DNA of 64,000 nt from Stratiolaelaps scimitus (taxonomy: Eukaryota; Arthropoda; Arachnida; Mesostigmata; Laelapidae): assembly GCA_019614645.1 (NCBI GenBank), contig JABWDB010000019.1:2526501-2590500 (forward strand), given 5' to 3'. The notes under the pieces are model-generated. The model saw only the letters and a program-made list of their open reading frames with translations, did not search any database and was not told the DNA's origin. This document shows positions 47,801 through 59,090 of this stretch, one piece after another; positions within the stretch are counted from its first letter, which is position 1; each line of letters begins with the position of its first letter. Made by a program: the position numbers and the translations under genes.

Positions 47801-48000
47801 GGATCGGGACGCCCTGGCCGAATTTCCTTACTTTACCAAGTATTTTGCCATACACACAGGCCTTCCGTAGGACATGGTTACACCAGTAGACTACGACAGG
47901 CCTGTATAGGGCGCTGATTTTGCGAGTCATCGACGACCGCAGCAAGCTAGTCACACCATAGGGATTTCTATGGTATGGTGGGGGCAATGTTACCCGACTC
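44871..48000. other. GC-rich and mixed block
   Basis: It contains (GA)n at 45498-45514, CT runs near 45951-45974 and GGC repeats near 47627-47642. Long frames (for example 45748-46380 and 45210-45686) overlap each other and begin at non-ATG codons. The frame at 46483-46935 has a plausible residue mix but no other support. No gene is called. Confidence 0.45.
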
Positions 48001-48257
48001 GCGCCTATCGGACTCCACAGACAACATGCTGAGACTGGTCTTCTCGTCTCCTATAATAATAGTAATAACAATGTGATGGCCAGCATTTTGACCTGGCAAA
48101 CTATAACTTTGAAACGCTCACGAGAAAATAAGCCAAAGTTCATGTGGAATCAAAACGAAGGATCCATAAAACCTGTGCCCTAGCGAGCTCAACCAAGCAA
48201 ACTGTATGACCACTACATCTCCGGGTTGTACTACGTTAGCTACATAGACGAGACAAC

Positions 48258-48310
48258 GCAGTGTCCTGCTATAATAATAATAATTGTTTTTCAAGCAGTG
48301 TCGTGCTATA
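48258..48310 (+). repeat. 16-bp direct repeat flanking an AAT tract
   Basis: gcagtgtcctgctata (48258-48273) and gcagtgtcgtgctata (48295-48310) differ at one base and lie 37 nt apart, with an ATA-rich tract between. The right copy lies just before the point where LINE similarity begins, so it could mark the insertion edge, though a target-site duplication should flank both ends of an insertion. Confidence 0.75.
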
Positions 48311-48324
48311 AATTAATGCTATAG

Positions 48325-49590
48325 CCCCTTTGGGATCATTCCTAGGACTAACTTTGTAGAACACGACGGCGTTCTTAAGCGTTTCCACTCTCCCCCTCTC
48401 AGTGAGCTCGAGAGCATGTACTGATGATTTGGCAGTTCCTATCACGGCACAAAAGCGTACCGTCCTAGATAACTCAGTAAATAGGACACTAACTGATGTC
48501 TCGCAATGGCTACAGTTCCGCGGTCTCAAGCTCGCACCGTCAAGGACCGAGGCTATTTTCGAACATGTCAAAAGCTGATGACAGATGAACTACAGCTAAA
48601 ATTAAACTGTCTGCCGGTCACCCTTGTCCTCACAGTCAGATATCTAGGATTTCGACGAAATAAAGGACCTACTCAGATTAGATACGCCCCTGAGAAAGCA
48701 GCAAAAGTTTTTGCTGAATTACGAGGTCTCTTACCCCGCATGAAAGGAGCGTCTGATAAGAAGCGGAGACCCCCCGCAACCATCACCGATAACATTCGGC
48801 ACAATTAGGCGAACGCACGGCGACAAGGGTTGGTCCTTCGATGAAACCCGGAGACCAATGACCCTAAATGTTACTCGTGTAAATTGTGCAGCGTTGACCG
48901 TAGCGGTACACGTACTAGCAAAGCAAATCCCGTGGGACCCACGGGTTGCCGAATTACCATCTCGCTACGCAAACGATGCCCTACCACTGAAAGGAGCCCA
49001 GGAAAAAAAACTCTGGATGCGGGGTCCCAGAGACGAACCGCCATCCAGCACAGTCAACCGGTTTTCCGGACATAGACCATAATTCCCGTACATACCGCCT
49101 ATCGCAATTCTTCACAGGCCAAGGGACCTTTCAAAGCTACCTCTTCCTCATAAATAGAATCACTAGTCCTTCCGAGAAATATCAAGCCTTTGAACAAGAA
49201 CGCTGTGCTCTAGCCGCGAACCTGTGCCATCCCGTACCGCTCAACTGTAAGGAAATGTCGCTCCAACTCATGAAAAGTATCCCCTCCTTTAATAGCACCT
49301 GCGACCAAATAAAGAACAGAATCCTACTGAAAAGCACGTCCAAACGCGCAATTGACGCAATTAATTTGACGAACACCACGAAAAATGAACAGAACTTTGC
49401 AGACAACCCAACATCTAGCGTCAGTCTCTTTTCTGGCGCGGATTCGACTCATGCTGGAGGGCCAAAGGATCTTTTCCATAAAAACTTCCTTTGTTATCTT
49501 ATCCCATGTGCTAAGCAAGTAGCAGCCCACCGAAAACGTCTGCAGAGGGTGTCGACTCTCAAGCATAAAATAACAAATCCGGCATCGTAG
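48325..49590 (+). pseudogene. 5'-truncated non-LTR retrotransposon (R1/LOA/Jockey-like) RT relic
   Basis: Reading across frameshifts, the order is that of a LINE reverse transcriptase from palm to C-terminus. It has PLGSFLGLTL at about 48330 (family P-x-GS-x-LGP-x-LW), then LPLSVSSRACTDDLAVPI at about 48396-48450, where the catalytic YADD has become CTDD. WLQFRGLKLAPSRTEAIF follows at about 48511, then VRYLGF and KAAKVFAELRGLLPRMKG at about 48640-48745. After it come a PWDPRVAELPSRY block (about 48930) and SQFFTGQGTFQSYL (about 49110), the region that precedes the terminal zinc-knuckle in R1-type elements. The cysteines of the knuckle are not seen. Many stops show it is dead. Endonuclease and ORF1 are absent. 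The clade is judged from motif wording I remember, not a search. Confidence 0.8.
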
Positions 49591-50439
49591 TGGCGCTGGC
49601 CGTAACCAAAAACAACAAACACGCAGGTGGTAGTGATGACCGCAAGCATAACAACAACACGTACGTGTGTGGTAGTGGCAGAGAACCGTAATCACGTGCA
49701 AAATAGTATCAATTCCCACGCATGCAAAGCAACGCCGGGGAGTAGATTAAGGCTATAAAAAGCACTGAATGAAAATGTCGGCACACACTAGTTATTCGAA
49801 ACTGGTTTAGGGGATTGAAGCAGGCTTATTCATACATATGTCGTGAATCTCCTCCTGGACGAACACTTCAGTTGTATTGTTCAGTCATGGGCTGAAAATC
49901 CTTTGAATTAAATTTCAAATAAACTCTAACACTGGAAGAAATACAGATCATCGTTGTATTGGCCTAAGTATATGTTTCCAGTGTAGTCTTTCTGTCCCAA
50001 GGATTGAAACCTCTCACCGCCCATACCATCGCTAAAGGGCAGTCTGTGGGGCTTATGAAACCAAAGTCTTTCGCTTCATTCGAATCCGGCTAAGACGCCA
50101 CACACGCAGCGACAAGCACAGTGAACACATAGGGATGATTCGCTCGAGAAATGTTCGCCGCTGAGTTCCGTTTGCAATATGCACGCCGTGTCATGGACAA
50201 AGTTGTTGCATTTTGATTAATTACCATGATCTTGTCGACGAGTGTTGGCGAACAATTTCCAGCTATAGCAACACCAACTGCTACCACAACTGCTACCTGT
50301 TGGATACAACCGTGTTTATTTACATATATACATGGGGTAGATGCTCAGCGTTGCATTTCTTGGCAACACCTGTCGTACGCTGAAGAGCTGTTGTTCGAAG
50401 TTGTTACAAAGGTGAGGAGAAGGCATGTCTGTTTTCGGA

Positions 50440-50459
50440 GCTGCTGCTGCTGCTGCTGC
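50440..50459. repeat. (CTG)6 microsatellite
   Basis: This is an uninterrupted CTG tract. Confidence 0.9.
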
Positions 50460-52966
50460 GACGGCGGCACTACCTAGTCTCGCTACGAACGTGACGTATG
50501 TCGTTCGTATGCTTCTGCCGCTATGTGAGGCTGGCATAGACGTCGTTTGAACTTTCTCTACGAACGTCCCTGAAAAGTTTTCTCGCGTACCTCCATCGTG
50601 TTCAAGTAACTTGGATTTCGGATGATGCTATGCGAAAACTCAGGCGGGGAAGGGTCAGGGGACCGTCTTGATAATCTCGGAAGGGCTCGAATGATGATGA
50701 AGAGGCGTGAATCTATGAGAGGAAGCTATCTGGTGATGTGAAGTCGTAAATGTAGCTACCTCCAAGCGTTGTTTATTCATTTAGTACAGTACTATTTTCT
50801 GCTGTTCATAGCCGTCATACGCGCAGACACATTCATGTTTCCGACCTAAACGTGGTACGTTCATGTGAAAACGTGCATGATTATTACGTAATTAGAGCAG
50901 CATCATGTTCTGCTCTATGATCCGCTCGAGATTTTCGGACCTTCAATAGAATCCGATTTTTGCTGTGCCATTATTATCCGCTGGACTTCAATAATATGTC
51001 GTTAACAAAAAAAACTATGTCGTTATGTTATTCATATTATTATTTCGGTGCTAACTAAATAGAATAGATCGGCTTATTCCACTATTACAGGTTTGCGTGG
51101 AGGACAGTGAATCGTTAATCGCAACAGCATTTAGAATAGAAATACGATACCAGCCAATGGAGGTGATTCTATCAACAAGTGATTTATTGGTTCAACACGA
51201 AGACTTATAACTGCGCTTTATTGCAGAATAACAAAATGACATTACTGGCAATACAATAGACCCAAAAATATATAATATGTATACTTTGTTACGCCAACGG
51301 CGGCGAGTATTCGCCGAGGCAAGCGCAATGTACGGTTTTTGGCTATCTCATGGAGGTCTTCATCCTCACTCCTCTCTTAATTGACTATTAAGTGACTATT
51401 ATTCAATTAGCCGTTGCCGATCTATTCCCCGCTGTGGGCTCTGCTCATCGGCCACCTCCGCATATTTTATATCAGACTCGGATCAGGCGGGATTTCTGGT
51501 TAGTAGAAAATCTCACCTTTGTTTTCTACATGAAAATGTTCATCCGACATTGCTCTAAAAGTTAGGCTTTGTCGCGCTCAAACCCCCCCTATCAGTGCAG
51601 CATAACATTACTAATCACCTGTCCTTACCTTGTTCCATCATTCAAGTTACTATTTTACAGGAAGAGTTATAATACAAGACGTTAAATACAGATTATGGAC
51701 CATATAATAATCCTATCGGGATGTTATGGCCCAAGATCTTTATGGCCCGTCCAAGAAGGACACTCTCATTTCTTAGGCCAATGTTTAGACTGTCTAGCAA
51801 ATATAAGCCCCTCTTTCGTCATTGCCTGTCAGGGACGGGGCTTTTTTATAGGTTAGGTAAGGAAAAAGGTCCGACTCGCAATGTCCGTTCGGACACATTG
51901 ATATTCATTTGAGGCAATCGCCTCCAAAACGCATGCAAAGACTGGAATCATAATTATGCACCCGTCCCTCTTCACATTAATAGGTTCGGTTATTCTTGTT
52001 AATTATTCATGTTTTTGATGATGTTCGAGCAAACGTGGTGAGTGATGTTCTCCGATACTCGTAAGGCTTAAGCTATGCTGAGCTGGTGGGAGGTGATAAG
52101 TATTATTACTTTATTCCCTGCAAGAGTTTGATATGAGCCTACTTCACCTTACATCCGTCGTCGTTAGCTTGACATATGCTACTCCGATTCGTAGAATTTA
52201 ATTTTTCACTAAATGAAGCCGAGACTTACCATTCTGTCGAATAAACGATCATTACACAATGCATGAGGTAATTCAATGGCAGACTTTATTCACGTCCCGA
52301 TTAGGCAAATTGAGAAATACGTTGTACATCGCCTCCAGATGCACAATTTCGGTATCTTCATTAGCTTTGGAGTCAGGCCTCTCCACGCTTTGGCGCAGAA
52401 CAAATATTTTACGTACCAACGGCAAATAGCATGAATGGACATTGAATCGGCATAACGAACGATATGCTGAGTTGCGCATTTCATCCTCCTGTTTCGGTTT
52501 CTGGTACGACGTTCGCTCTACGCCAGGAGCCAAAGTCCTTGGCGGACGTTATCCATGTCGACGAGACAAGTGTAAAAAAACTCAGCTAAAGCGAAACTGC
52601 TTTGTTTTCATAGGATACCTCTTGGATAGCCGCTCTGGATAACGCCAATGCAGCGGGGCGCATAACAAGTGGACTGTTCTCCTGGAATCATAAATCAGTG
52701 GCGCCATTTTCAAGAAAGTGCTGCGCCGCCTCGGAAACTGTGGGCGTGTGCCGCTAACTCAGTTCATTCAGTACGGTTGCTCCATTTCTGTATCGCCACG
52801 AGTTTGAGCAGGAGCAGAAAAACAGTGAGGATATATATATGCTAAACGATCGTGTGTGTTACTGGCAAATGTAGTGAATAAAATATTATAAGTATGTATA
52901 TGGTAGGTTTACTAAAGTTTTTACTTGATTACTTTGTACAATTCATTTTTTTTCTTTGTCGAGAAT

Positions 52967-53137
52967 ATGCAGTTAATTTTGATAGTAATTTTTTCATTAC
53001 TAGTCCTCGACTTCGACGAGCTCCGTGCTCACATAAGGCCCGTGAGTGAGCATCCGAGATCACCTACCTTTGAATATCGTCGATTTGGATGGTCAAGCAC
53101 GTCGGTAATTTGCGACACGTTTCCAAATCTGTCATAA
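52967..53137 (+). CDS. Weak candidate small secreted peptide frame
   Basis: An ATG opens 56 codons to TAA. The first 15 residues (MQLILIVIFSLLVLD) are hydrophobic like a signal peptide, followed by a hydrophilic region with two cysteine-poor segments and one Cys. The ATG lies a few bases after a strong polypyrimidine run ending in an AG (ttttttttctttgtcgag), which looks like a splice acceptor. AT-rich DNA produces such hydrophobic starts by chance, so the support is thin. Confidence 0.13.
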   Translation: MQLILIVIFSLLVLDFDELRAHIRPVSEHPRSPTFEYRRFGWSSTSVICDTFPNLS

Positions 53138-53500
53138 TTCAGGTATTAATCACATTTGCCGCGGTTTAGATTGGGTCAGCGAAAATCCTCTCCGAAAACC
53201 TCCCCTTTACTTGCTTCCGCTTATTGTCGCGTGAAACTTTGCATCTGGTTCGCTATGCCTCTATCCTGCACATCCGGCCATTTCCGCTACGTTGTGCGCA
53301 CGCTTGCACGGACTACCGCCATCAATATGATCCAAATCCAACTCGAGGTACATTTATATATATATGATATGGCATAATCAGTCGTCGGAGTACGCAAGCA
53401 CTGCCTTCGTAAGAGGGTAACGTGAGTGACACACGGCTAAGCCGAAGTCCGACCACCGATAACCCACGGACTAAAGCTTTGTCCTCCACAGTACGGTGCC

Positions 53501-55560
53501 GAGATCGTTATATTATGGTGCGGTGCGGTCGGTCCGTAGGCGGCTAGTGGACCGGCGGTCAGCGGTCAACATAAATTTAATTTATTGAGCCACTAGAGTG
53601 GATGGATGAGCTCCGGGCACTTCCTCTTTGAAAGACGACGCGGGGCCAAAGCGGAACATGACGATCGGCGCTGTCTGTTATCACGTAACGTCTAGAGGCG
53701 AAAGCTGCTACCACCGCCGCCAGCGACGACTACGCTAGGCACTGAGACCTTGCGGACCTTGCCGGTTGGTCAGCCTGCCCGCCGGCCCGTTGTGTGAGAT
53801 CTCGATGGACAGGCGATAGCTGGGGTCTGGTCACATAGGTCTGTGTGAACCTTCGGGGAGGCTGTTGGTTGGCTCGACAGCTAGGTTTGTGCTCTCCATG
53901 GTCTTGGGATCCTTCTTCTCGTTCTGCTGATTCCTACTATCTCCCTCTCTCTCTCTCTCTCCCCGTTCGCCCCTTCCCTTGCAGGCTTCTGCGATTGAGT
54001 ACGACAAGTGTCCTGACTCGGGCGCTCTCTCGTGAGCACCAAGACGGCGCGAGAGACCGACGTGTGCGGCATGGGTTGCACTGGGCGGGAGCCTAACTAA
54101 AAAGGCCCTATCAACGATGGGGGCTGGTCGTGGGGTGGTGTGGACTACGGCAACGCTAGACGGTACGATACCGGGGTAAAAACTGGGGCGTGGGGAGCCG
54201 AGGAACAATTTTGGTATCTCTCCTATTTTTTCGGCCAAATGGCCCCTAAAACATCGGCAAAAGTCGCCCGACTGCCTGCTATTATACTGCTATACGTAGC
54301 ACAAGAACAGCGATGGCGGCAGCGATGGCGGCGGCGGCGACGGCGGCAGCAGAAGAAAAAGAAGAACGAAGAGCAGCGGGCGAGTCCGGTTGCTCTTCTC
54401 TATGCTGATTTATCGCGCGGCCGCCGTCGCCGTCACCGAGGGGTGCCTCACGAACGGCCAACGGTTTAAGGGGAGAAGGAGAGATGAAGAGAGGACATAT
54501 AAGAGGAAAGCCAAAGTAAGAAGAAACGAAGTCTTTGCAAGAAACGAAATAGCAGGATTGTAGAGATCGAGCGAGAGCAAGAAGCAGAGAGAGAGAGAGA
54601 CAACGACCCACGCGAGACCCACGGAAGCCGACGCCGGCCTCCGGCCGGGAAGAATATCGATCAACATTTCCCACTTCCGCCTGGCTTTCCGGTTTCGTTT
54701 TGCTGCTGCTTCTCCGCTACTGTGCAACCCCTTTAGCGCGTCAGCTTATATTCCGCGTATCAAAGGAAAACCCCCTGGCAAAGACCAACCTAGTCCATCG
54801 CGTTCCAGCATGGACCAAACCCATCTCGGTCGTACTGTAGCCAGCAGACTCTGGTAACGCGCTCCGCAATGCAAACGTGAACTCCGTTCTGGGAGGGTTT
54901 CGACCCCATCTGGTATCCCCCCGCGCCCCGAGTGCCTCTCCGGTGGTAGTCCGTTGCTGCATCCATCCCAATGCTATGTTGTGTCCAAAAGTACGATGAG
55001 AAGCGTCGTCGCTGTTTGAGGAGTCGGCCGAGTGCGCGATGCTGCAGGAGCACGCCTCTGTTCCGTTTGCTGTGGGCACCTCTCCCCCGCCTCACGGCTT
55101 CGTCGTGCCACAGCGGCCTCATTGAAAATTACCGTCCGATGGATTTTCCGACTTGTAAGGGGCAAGAAATTCGAGCAAAGACGTTGGCTGGCTGAAGGGC
55201 CAATGGGGACAAGATGGCATGGGGACGCTGAAGACTGGAATAACCCGTTACGGGATACCGCGACGGGGTGGGCCTGCGACGGATCATGGCATGGAATCGA
55301 GCAAAAAAGACGAAGAGACTGCGCAAAGAGGGAAACGCAGGTAGGGGGCTTGGAAAGAAAAGAACTAGGGTCTTTACTTCCAGCCGCTTCCACTGAGAAC
55401 AGCGCTAGCCACTTCAGACAATAGAGGAAGCGTGAGCCGGCAGCGGCGGCGCTTGCAAGCGACTTGCATTGCAAGTAACTTGCCACAGGCAACATCTTCT
55501 TCAGACATAGGGCCACACCCGCAGACGTAGCCTGCTCACCGTTGTATCGAGTATTTTCGA
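53501..55560. other. GC-rich block with purine and CGG repeats
   Basis: It contains CT at 53945-53961, CGG-type repeats at 54308-54350, GA at 54586-54600 and a cluster of ttgcaag motifs near 55451-55485. Frames are open on both strands (for example 54974-55516 minus) with low-complexity residues. No gene is supported. Confidence 0.5.
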
Positions 55561-55637
55561 CTGTAGGCGCCCAAGCAAACGAAAATAGCCAAATGGCTGA
55601 ACTTCGAAAGGCACCTCAATTTTTCCCGAGGGCTTTG

Positions 55638-55663
55638 TATATATATATATATATATATATATA
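55638..55663. repeat. (TA)13 microsatellite
   Basis: This is an uninterrupted TA tract. Confidence 0.9.
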
Positions 55664-55799
55664 AGAGCTCGTTTATAGGATAGAGCAATCTGGGAAAAAG
55701 AGAAAATGATGAGAAGAACAAGCCAACCCCACTTTTATTGCAGTGTCTATGAACGCATCTAGGGCACGCGATATAATATACAGTAGTGACCGGTATATG

Positions 55800-56190
55800 G
55801 GCAGAGGTCTGTTGAGATTTGCTGTTTGAGACAATTTTGCGTGATGCGGTTCCCGATCGCCGTGGTCTGACTGTTCACTGTGCCAAATACAATAGATGCA
55901 TATAACATACATTCGTTGCATAATGAACGGTGATGGCTCGTGACATTGTCGACTTTGATTCTGGAGGAGTTGAATGTAAATATATATGAAATTGCAACAC
56001 TGGAATTTTACAGAAAAATGACAAATTTCAATGAAAAAGATGATGAACAAAATGGCCACACTAGTAAGATATTTTTGGGAGCATAAATTGGTCGCTCGAA
56101 CTATTATAGTCGAGTCATTATGGCGTTTTAAACAGAAATGAAGACTTAGAACTCCAAGTATCACTACAAATCACTACTATCAAATGCAGG
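55800..56190 (-). pseudogene. Tc1-like transposon, 5' end and N-terminal fragment
   Basis: On the minus strand, an AT-rich leader of about 240 nt starts near 56188 (tagtgatttgtagtgatact). It leads to an ATG (55946-55944) with MSRAITV, the usual 'MSRAKELS'-like opening of Tc1 transposases. About 75 nt on is RPRRSG, in the place of the GRPR-like motif that joins the two helix-turn-helix halves. KIVSNSKSQQTSAHI (about 55843-55800) matches the start of the second half. One stop lies in the first half, and the catalytic domain is missing. The leader order and spacing fit a Tc1 5' end. The right end is lost, so the inverted repeat cannot be checked. Confidence 0.5.
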
Positions 56191-56486
56191 CTCCAAGTTC
56201 CGCATTGGAATTAGCATCATACACATGCACTCCTCCTTTGACACTCGTTGCTCATTGCCCATTGATCCAAAAGATTATCACTCACCATATTTTATGCCTA
56301 CCCCATAATTTTGAAGTTGTTGCCCCGGGGCTGGAAAACATATGAATAGTGATGAGAAATGTTGGTTTTTCCGTCGAGACACACTGATGATGAGTTGAAT
56401 CCTGTACTCGAGAGCTTTATCATTTGACTTCGTCCACGTTGATGTGCTATAACTATTTCATTTTTTTGAGAGTGCGGATAGGAACT

Positions 56487-56543
56487 GGCACAGTGTCAGG
56501 CCGAGGTCATCATGGTCATTCCCGAAGGAGACGATGGCATTGC
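56487..56543 (+). repeat. Unnamed dispersed repeat, copy B
   Basis: This is the partner of 18678-18732. Shared blocks are ggcacag, tgtcaggccgagg, tcatggtca and gatggcattgc. Copy B carries attcccgaag where copy A has acgggg. The two copies lie 38 kb apart in the same orientation. Confidence 0.7.
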
Positions 56544-57462
56544 CTCTCTGTGATGGAGAGGCGCTGCATAGAAAGGACCCTGCGCTCCCCTTCGAAAAGG
56601 ACAGTGGCCACTATTTTTTTTACATATTTTTTCATATTCGTGTGTACAGATTTTCATTGATCATTTTTCTTAGAGTTACATTCGTGATTTCGCTTACTTT
56701 CCGTTTGATGAACTTGATCACTTGTTATACGTCAATTATTATTGTTATTATACATTGAAAACGATCTTCCGTATTTTTAAATTTCGTTTCACGTTTCATT
56801 GTTATTCGTATTGCTCTGCCTTATTTTTGCATTGAAATTTCAAGCAAATTTTCCTCGAGCAAGGACGTTCTATTGACAGATTTTTCTATGGTATTGCAGA
56901 CTTCAACAGGAAGCTCGTTTGGATAAAGCATTATTCCAACAGCGAATGAAAAACTGTACAAGGCATTGGAAACGAATAAAGTCTATTAGGCTTTTTATCA
57001 AAGGTTTTTTTAAATCTATTGTATATATATATTCCTGCATAAGCGCATTGTGGTTGTTGATACCCAGCGACTATGGTGGAAGTGGATCTACCTCGGTATG
57101 AGCTTCAACGCATAACTTGCTCAAAACTTTACTTAACTTCTTATCAGCACCTGCACGCGCCGAATTCGAACTTATTACTGGGACATTATCGTTCCTTATA
57201 CCGATGCTATTATAATATTGGTTTTAATCTATATAGCAACTTCTACATTCGAAAGCAGGCCTATCATTCAATATAGACTGGCTTATTGAATGGCTTGTGT
57301 CTTGTGGGCGGTGCCGACATATCCTTGGCTGAGACCATATATAATTTCGAGTCATATGAAATAGTGTGCTCCCTTTTTCGTATCCCAGCAACAACGGTGT
57401 GTTCGTTCCTTTCTTACGTCGACGTACATAATTATAGCAGTCGTTGTAGCAATCACAGTAGA

Positions 57463-57493
57463 AGAAGATCGCGCCACGGCGGCGCGATCTTCT
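57463..57493. repeat. Perfect 13-bp hairpin with 5-nt loop
   Basis: agaagatcgcgcc (57463-57475) and ggcgcgatcttct (57481-57493) flank acggc. It directly abuts the 28-bp tandem to its right. Confidence 0.85.
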
Positions 57494-57548
57494 CTGTGAG
57501 TGTTTCTGTGGCGCACGAAATCTGTGAGTGTTTCTGTAGCGCAGGTGT
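57493..57548 (+). repeat. 28-bp tandem duplication, two copies
   Basis: Unit one (57493-57520) and unit two (57521-57548) both begin tctgtgagtgtttctgt and agree at 22 of the first 23 positions; the last 5 bases differ. It is a recent local duplication next to the hairpin. Confidence 0.85.
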
Positions 57549-59090
57549 GCACGCATGCGTTCTTCGTTTTCTCTTCACAAAGTGTTCGCAAATTGTTCGG
57601 AAAGATGTGCTACCCTGAGCGAGGCTGAACAAAGTTTGACGACTTCGAAGGTAAATTTCGCTTTGCTTCTTCCCTTTCATTGGAAACATTTTTATTTACA
57701 TGGTAACATGGTAACAGGATAAACAAGATGGGGTGAGAAATTATTTCCGAGAAAAAATCGTCGATGACAGCCGAGTTAGCTTTGAATCCCACCAGCGTTT
57801 CAGGATTTTAACCAAAGTTTGATGCGCTCCGAGAGAACTTTCTGTCGATTTTCCCTGCCATTTCTCTGCTTTATAGTACACGCTACTATCTAGATAAATG
57901 CTCGCACAAGAAATCAAAGGAAAAGTTGCGGTGAAGGTTACCTTTGGTATCGTTAAACTTTACTTAGACTCCCATTGGGCTGTGCAAGTTTCCGAACACT
58001 CTGTACAGCGCGCCCTAACCATCAATGTATTCCTGTTGTGCGCAGCCCCGCTGCAGCAGAAACAAGAACCTGTTCTACAAAGCGACCGTTCGTGAGACAT
58101 AAATGTATAAGACTCACGCAACGAACGTACGGCGAAGTTGGCGCACCACAGACTGTAGGTTTTGAACGATATACGACCTAGATCGGGAGTCGAGCAACGA
58201 TGGATGGCTTGCCTGTTGTTCAGGTCCATTTAGATTTTGTATCGTCGTACGTAATGTCTGAAGGCGTAAACTCAGACGATTTTGTGCAAGTCTTAGCCTA
58301 CGAAGTATAGGTACGTATGACTCGCGTAACGTAGTATTTAGTTTGAGCTTTGTACGACAGTTCAAACCTGACTAGTTCTCCACTCGAGTAGATGGGAGAA
58401 AGATGTTACACGCATATATCCATATAATTATATATACACGTAATATGTTCTGTTGGAAATGGCGCTGTAATAGTATATCTTGAAGAAATCGGAACATCTG
58501 AAGAATGGGTGAACCACGAGATTAATGAGCGGAATTTATCACGCGAGGTTGATCGAGGAACTAATTGGGCGATCTTAAAGTACTGGACACTCGTCACCCC
58601 TGGAAGTATCCACTAACAGATACGTACATGCTAGGTATCTAAAGGGTTCCTCCGTGGATTGTCAGAGGAGTGCACCCATGCAAGTCCATCGTAAGCATCC
58701 ATTTGAACTTGCCTTTGGTTAAACACCAGTGACTTTTCGGGCCGGTCTCCGATTTGGAAAGTAAAAAACCTAAAACTGGAGACACTATATCTGTCAATTA
58801 TTTAAAACATTAATTCAATTATAAGAATGGGCGACAATTACATCCGGCAATTCTTTCGCTCAACACTAGCTCGCCTATACTTTAGGTAAAACGATCTAGG
58901 ATATTATTTAGAATACTAGGATAAATAAATGTCCACTCGCTAAAGTAATCCCTGTGGTAATGCCCAGTACATCTACAGCCGAGCAGAAACACCTTAGATC
59001 ATCTATTTATAATATTATACCACGCCTGTTTTTACCTCTGGATGAGCACATAGACACAGACGATCAAGATTGTCGGGCTGCTTCCAACAC

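Larger units (their letters stand above)
48001..53500. other. AT-rich stretch with a LINE relic
   Basis: Outside the LINE relic (48325-49590), this holds a duplicated 16-mer around an ATA/AAT tract, (CTG)6 at 50440-50459 and little else. A minus-strand frame at 52533-52273 (86 codons, for example RNSAYRSLCRFNVHSCYL) has a protein-like mix that I cannot place. The small frame at 52967 is annotated separately. From 50560 to 51700 I see nothing. Confidence 0.5.
55561..59090. other. AT-rich stretch with Tc1 5' end and repeats
   Basis: It holds (TA)n at 55638-55663, a Tc1-like 5' fragment (55800-56190 minus), copy B of the dispersed repeat (56487-56543), a hairpin (57463-57493) and a 28-bp tandem (57493-57548). 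At about 58100-58340 two diverged copies of a gtat-gactc-cg-aacg stretch suggest another short repeat. No gene is supported. Confidence 0.5.

Noticed and set aside
55673..56164. 163-codon minus-strand frame
   Set aside because: It is the wrong phase over the leader and N-terminus of the Tc1-like fragment; the meaningful phase is another one.
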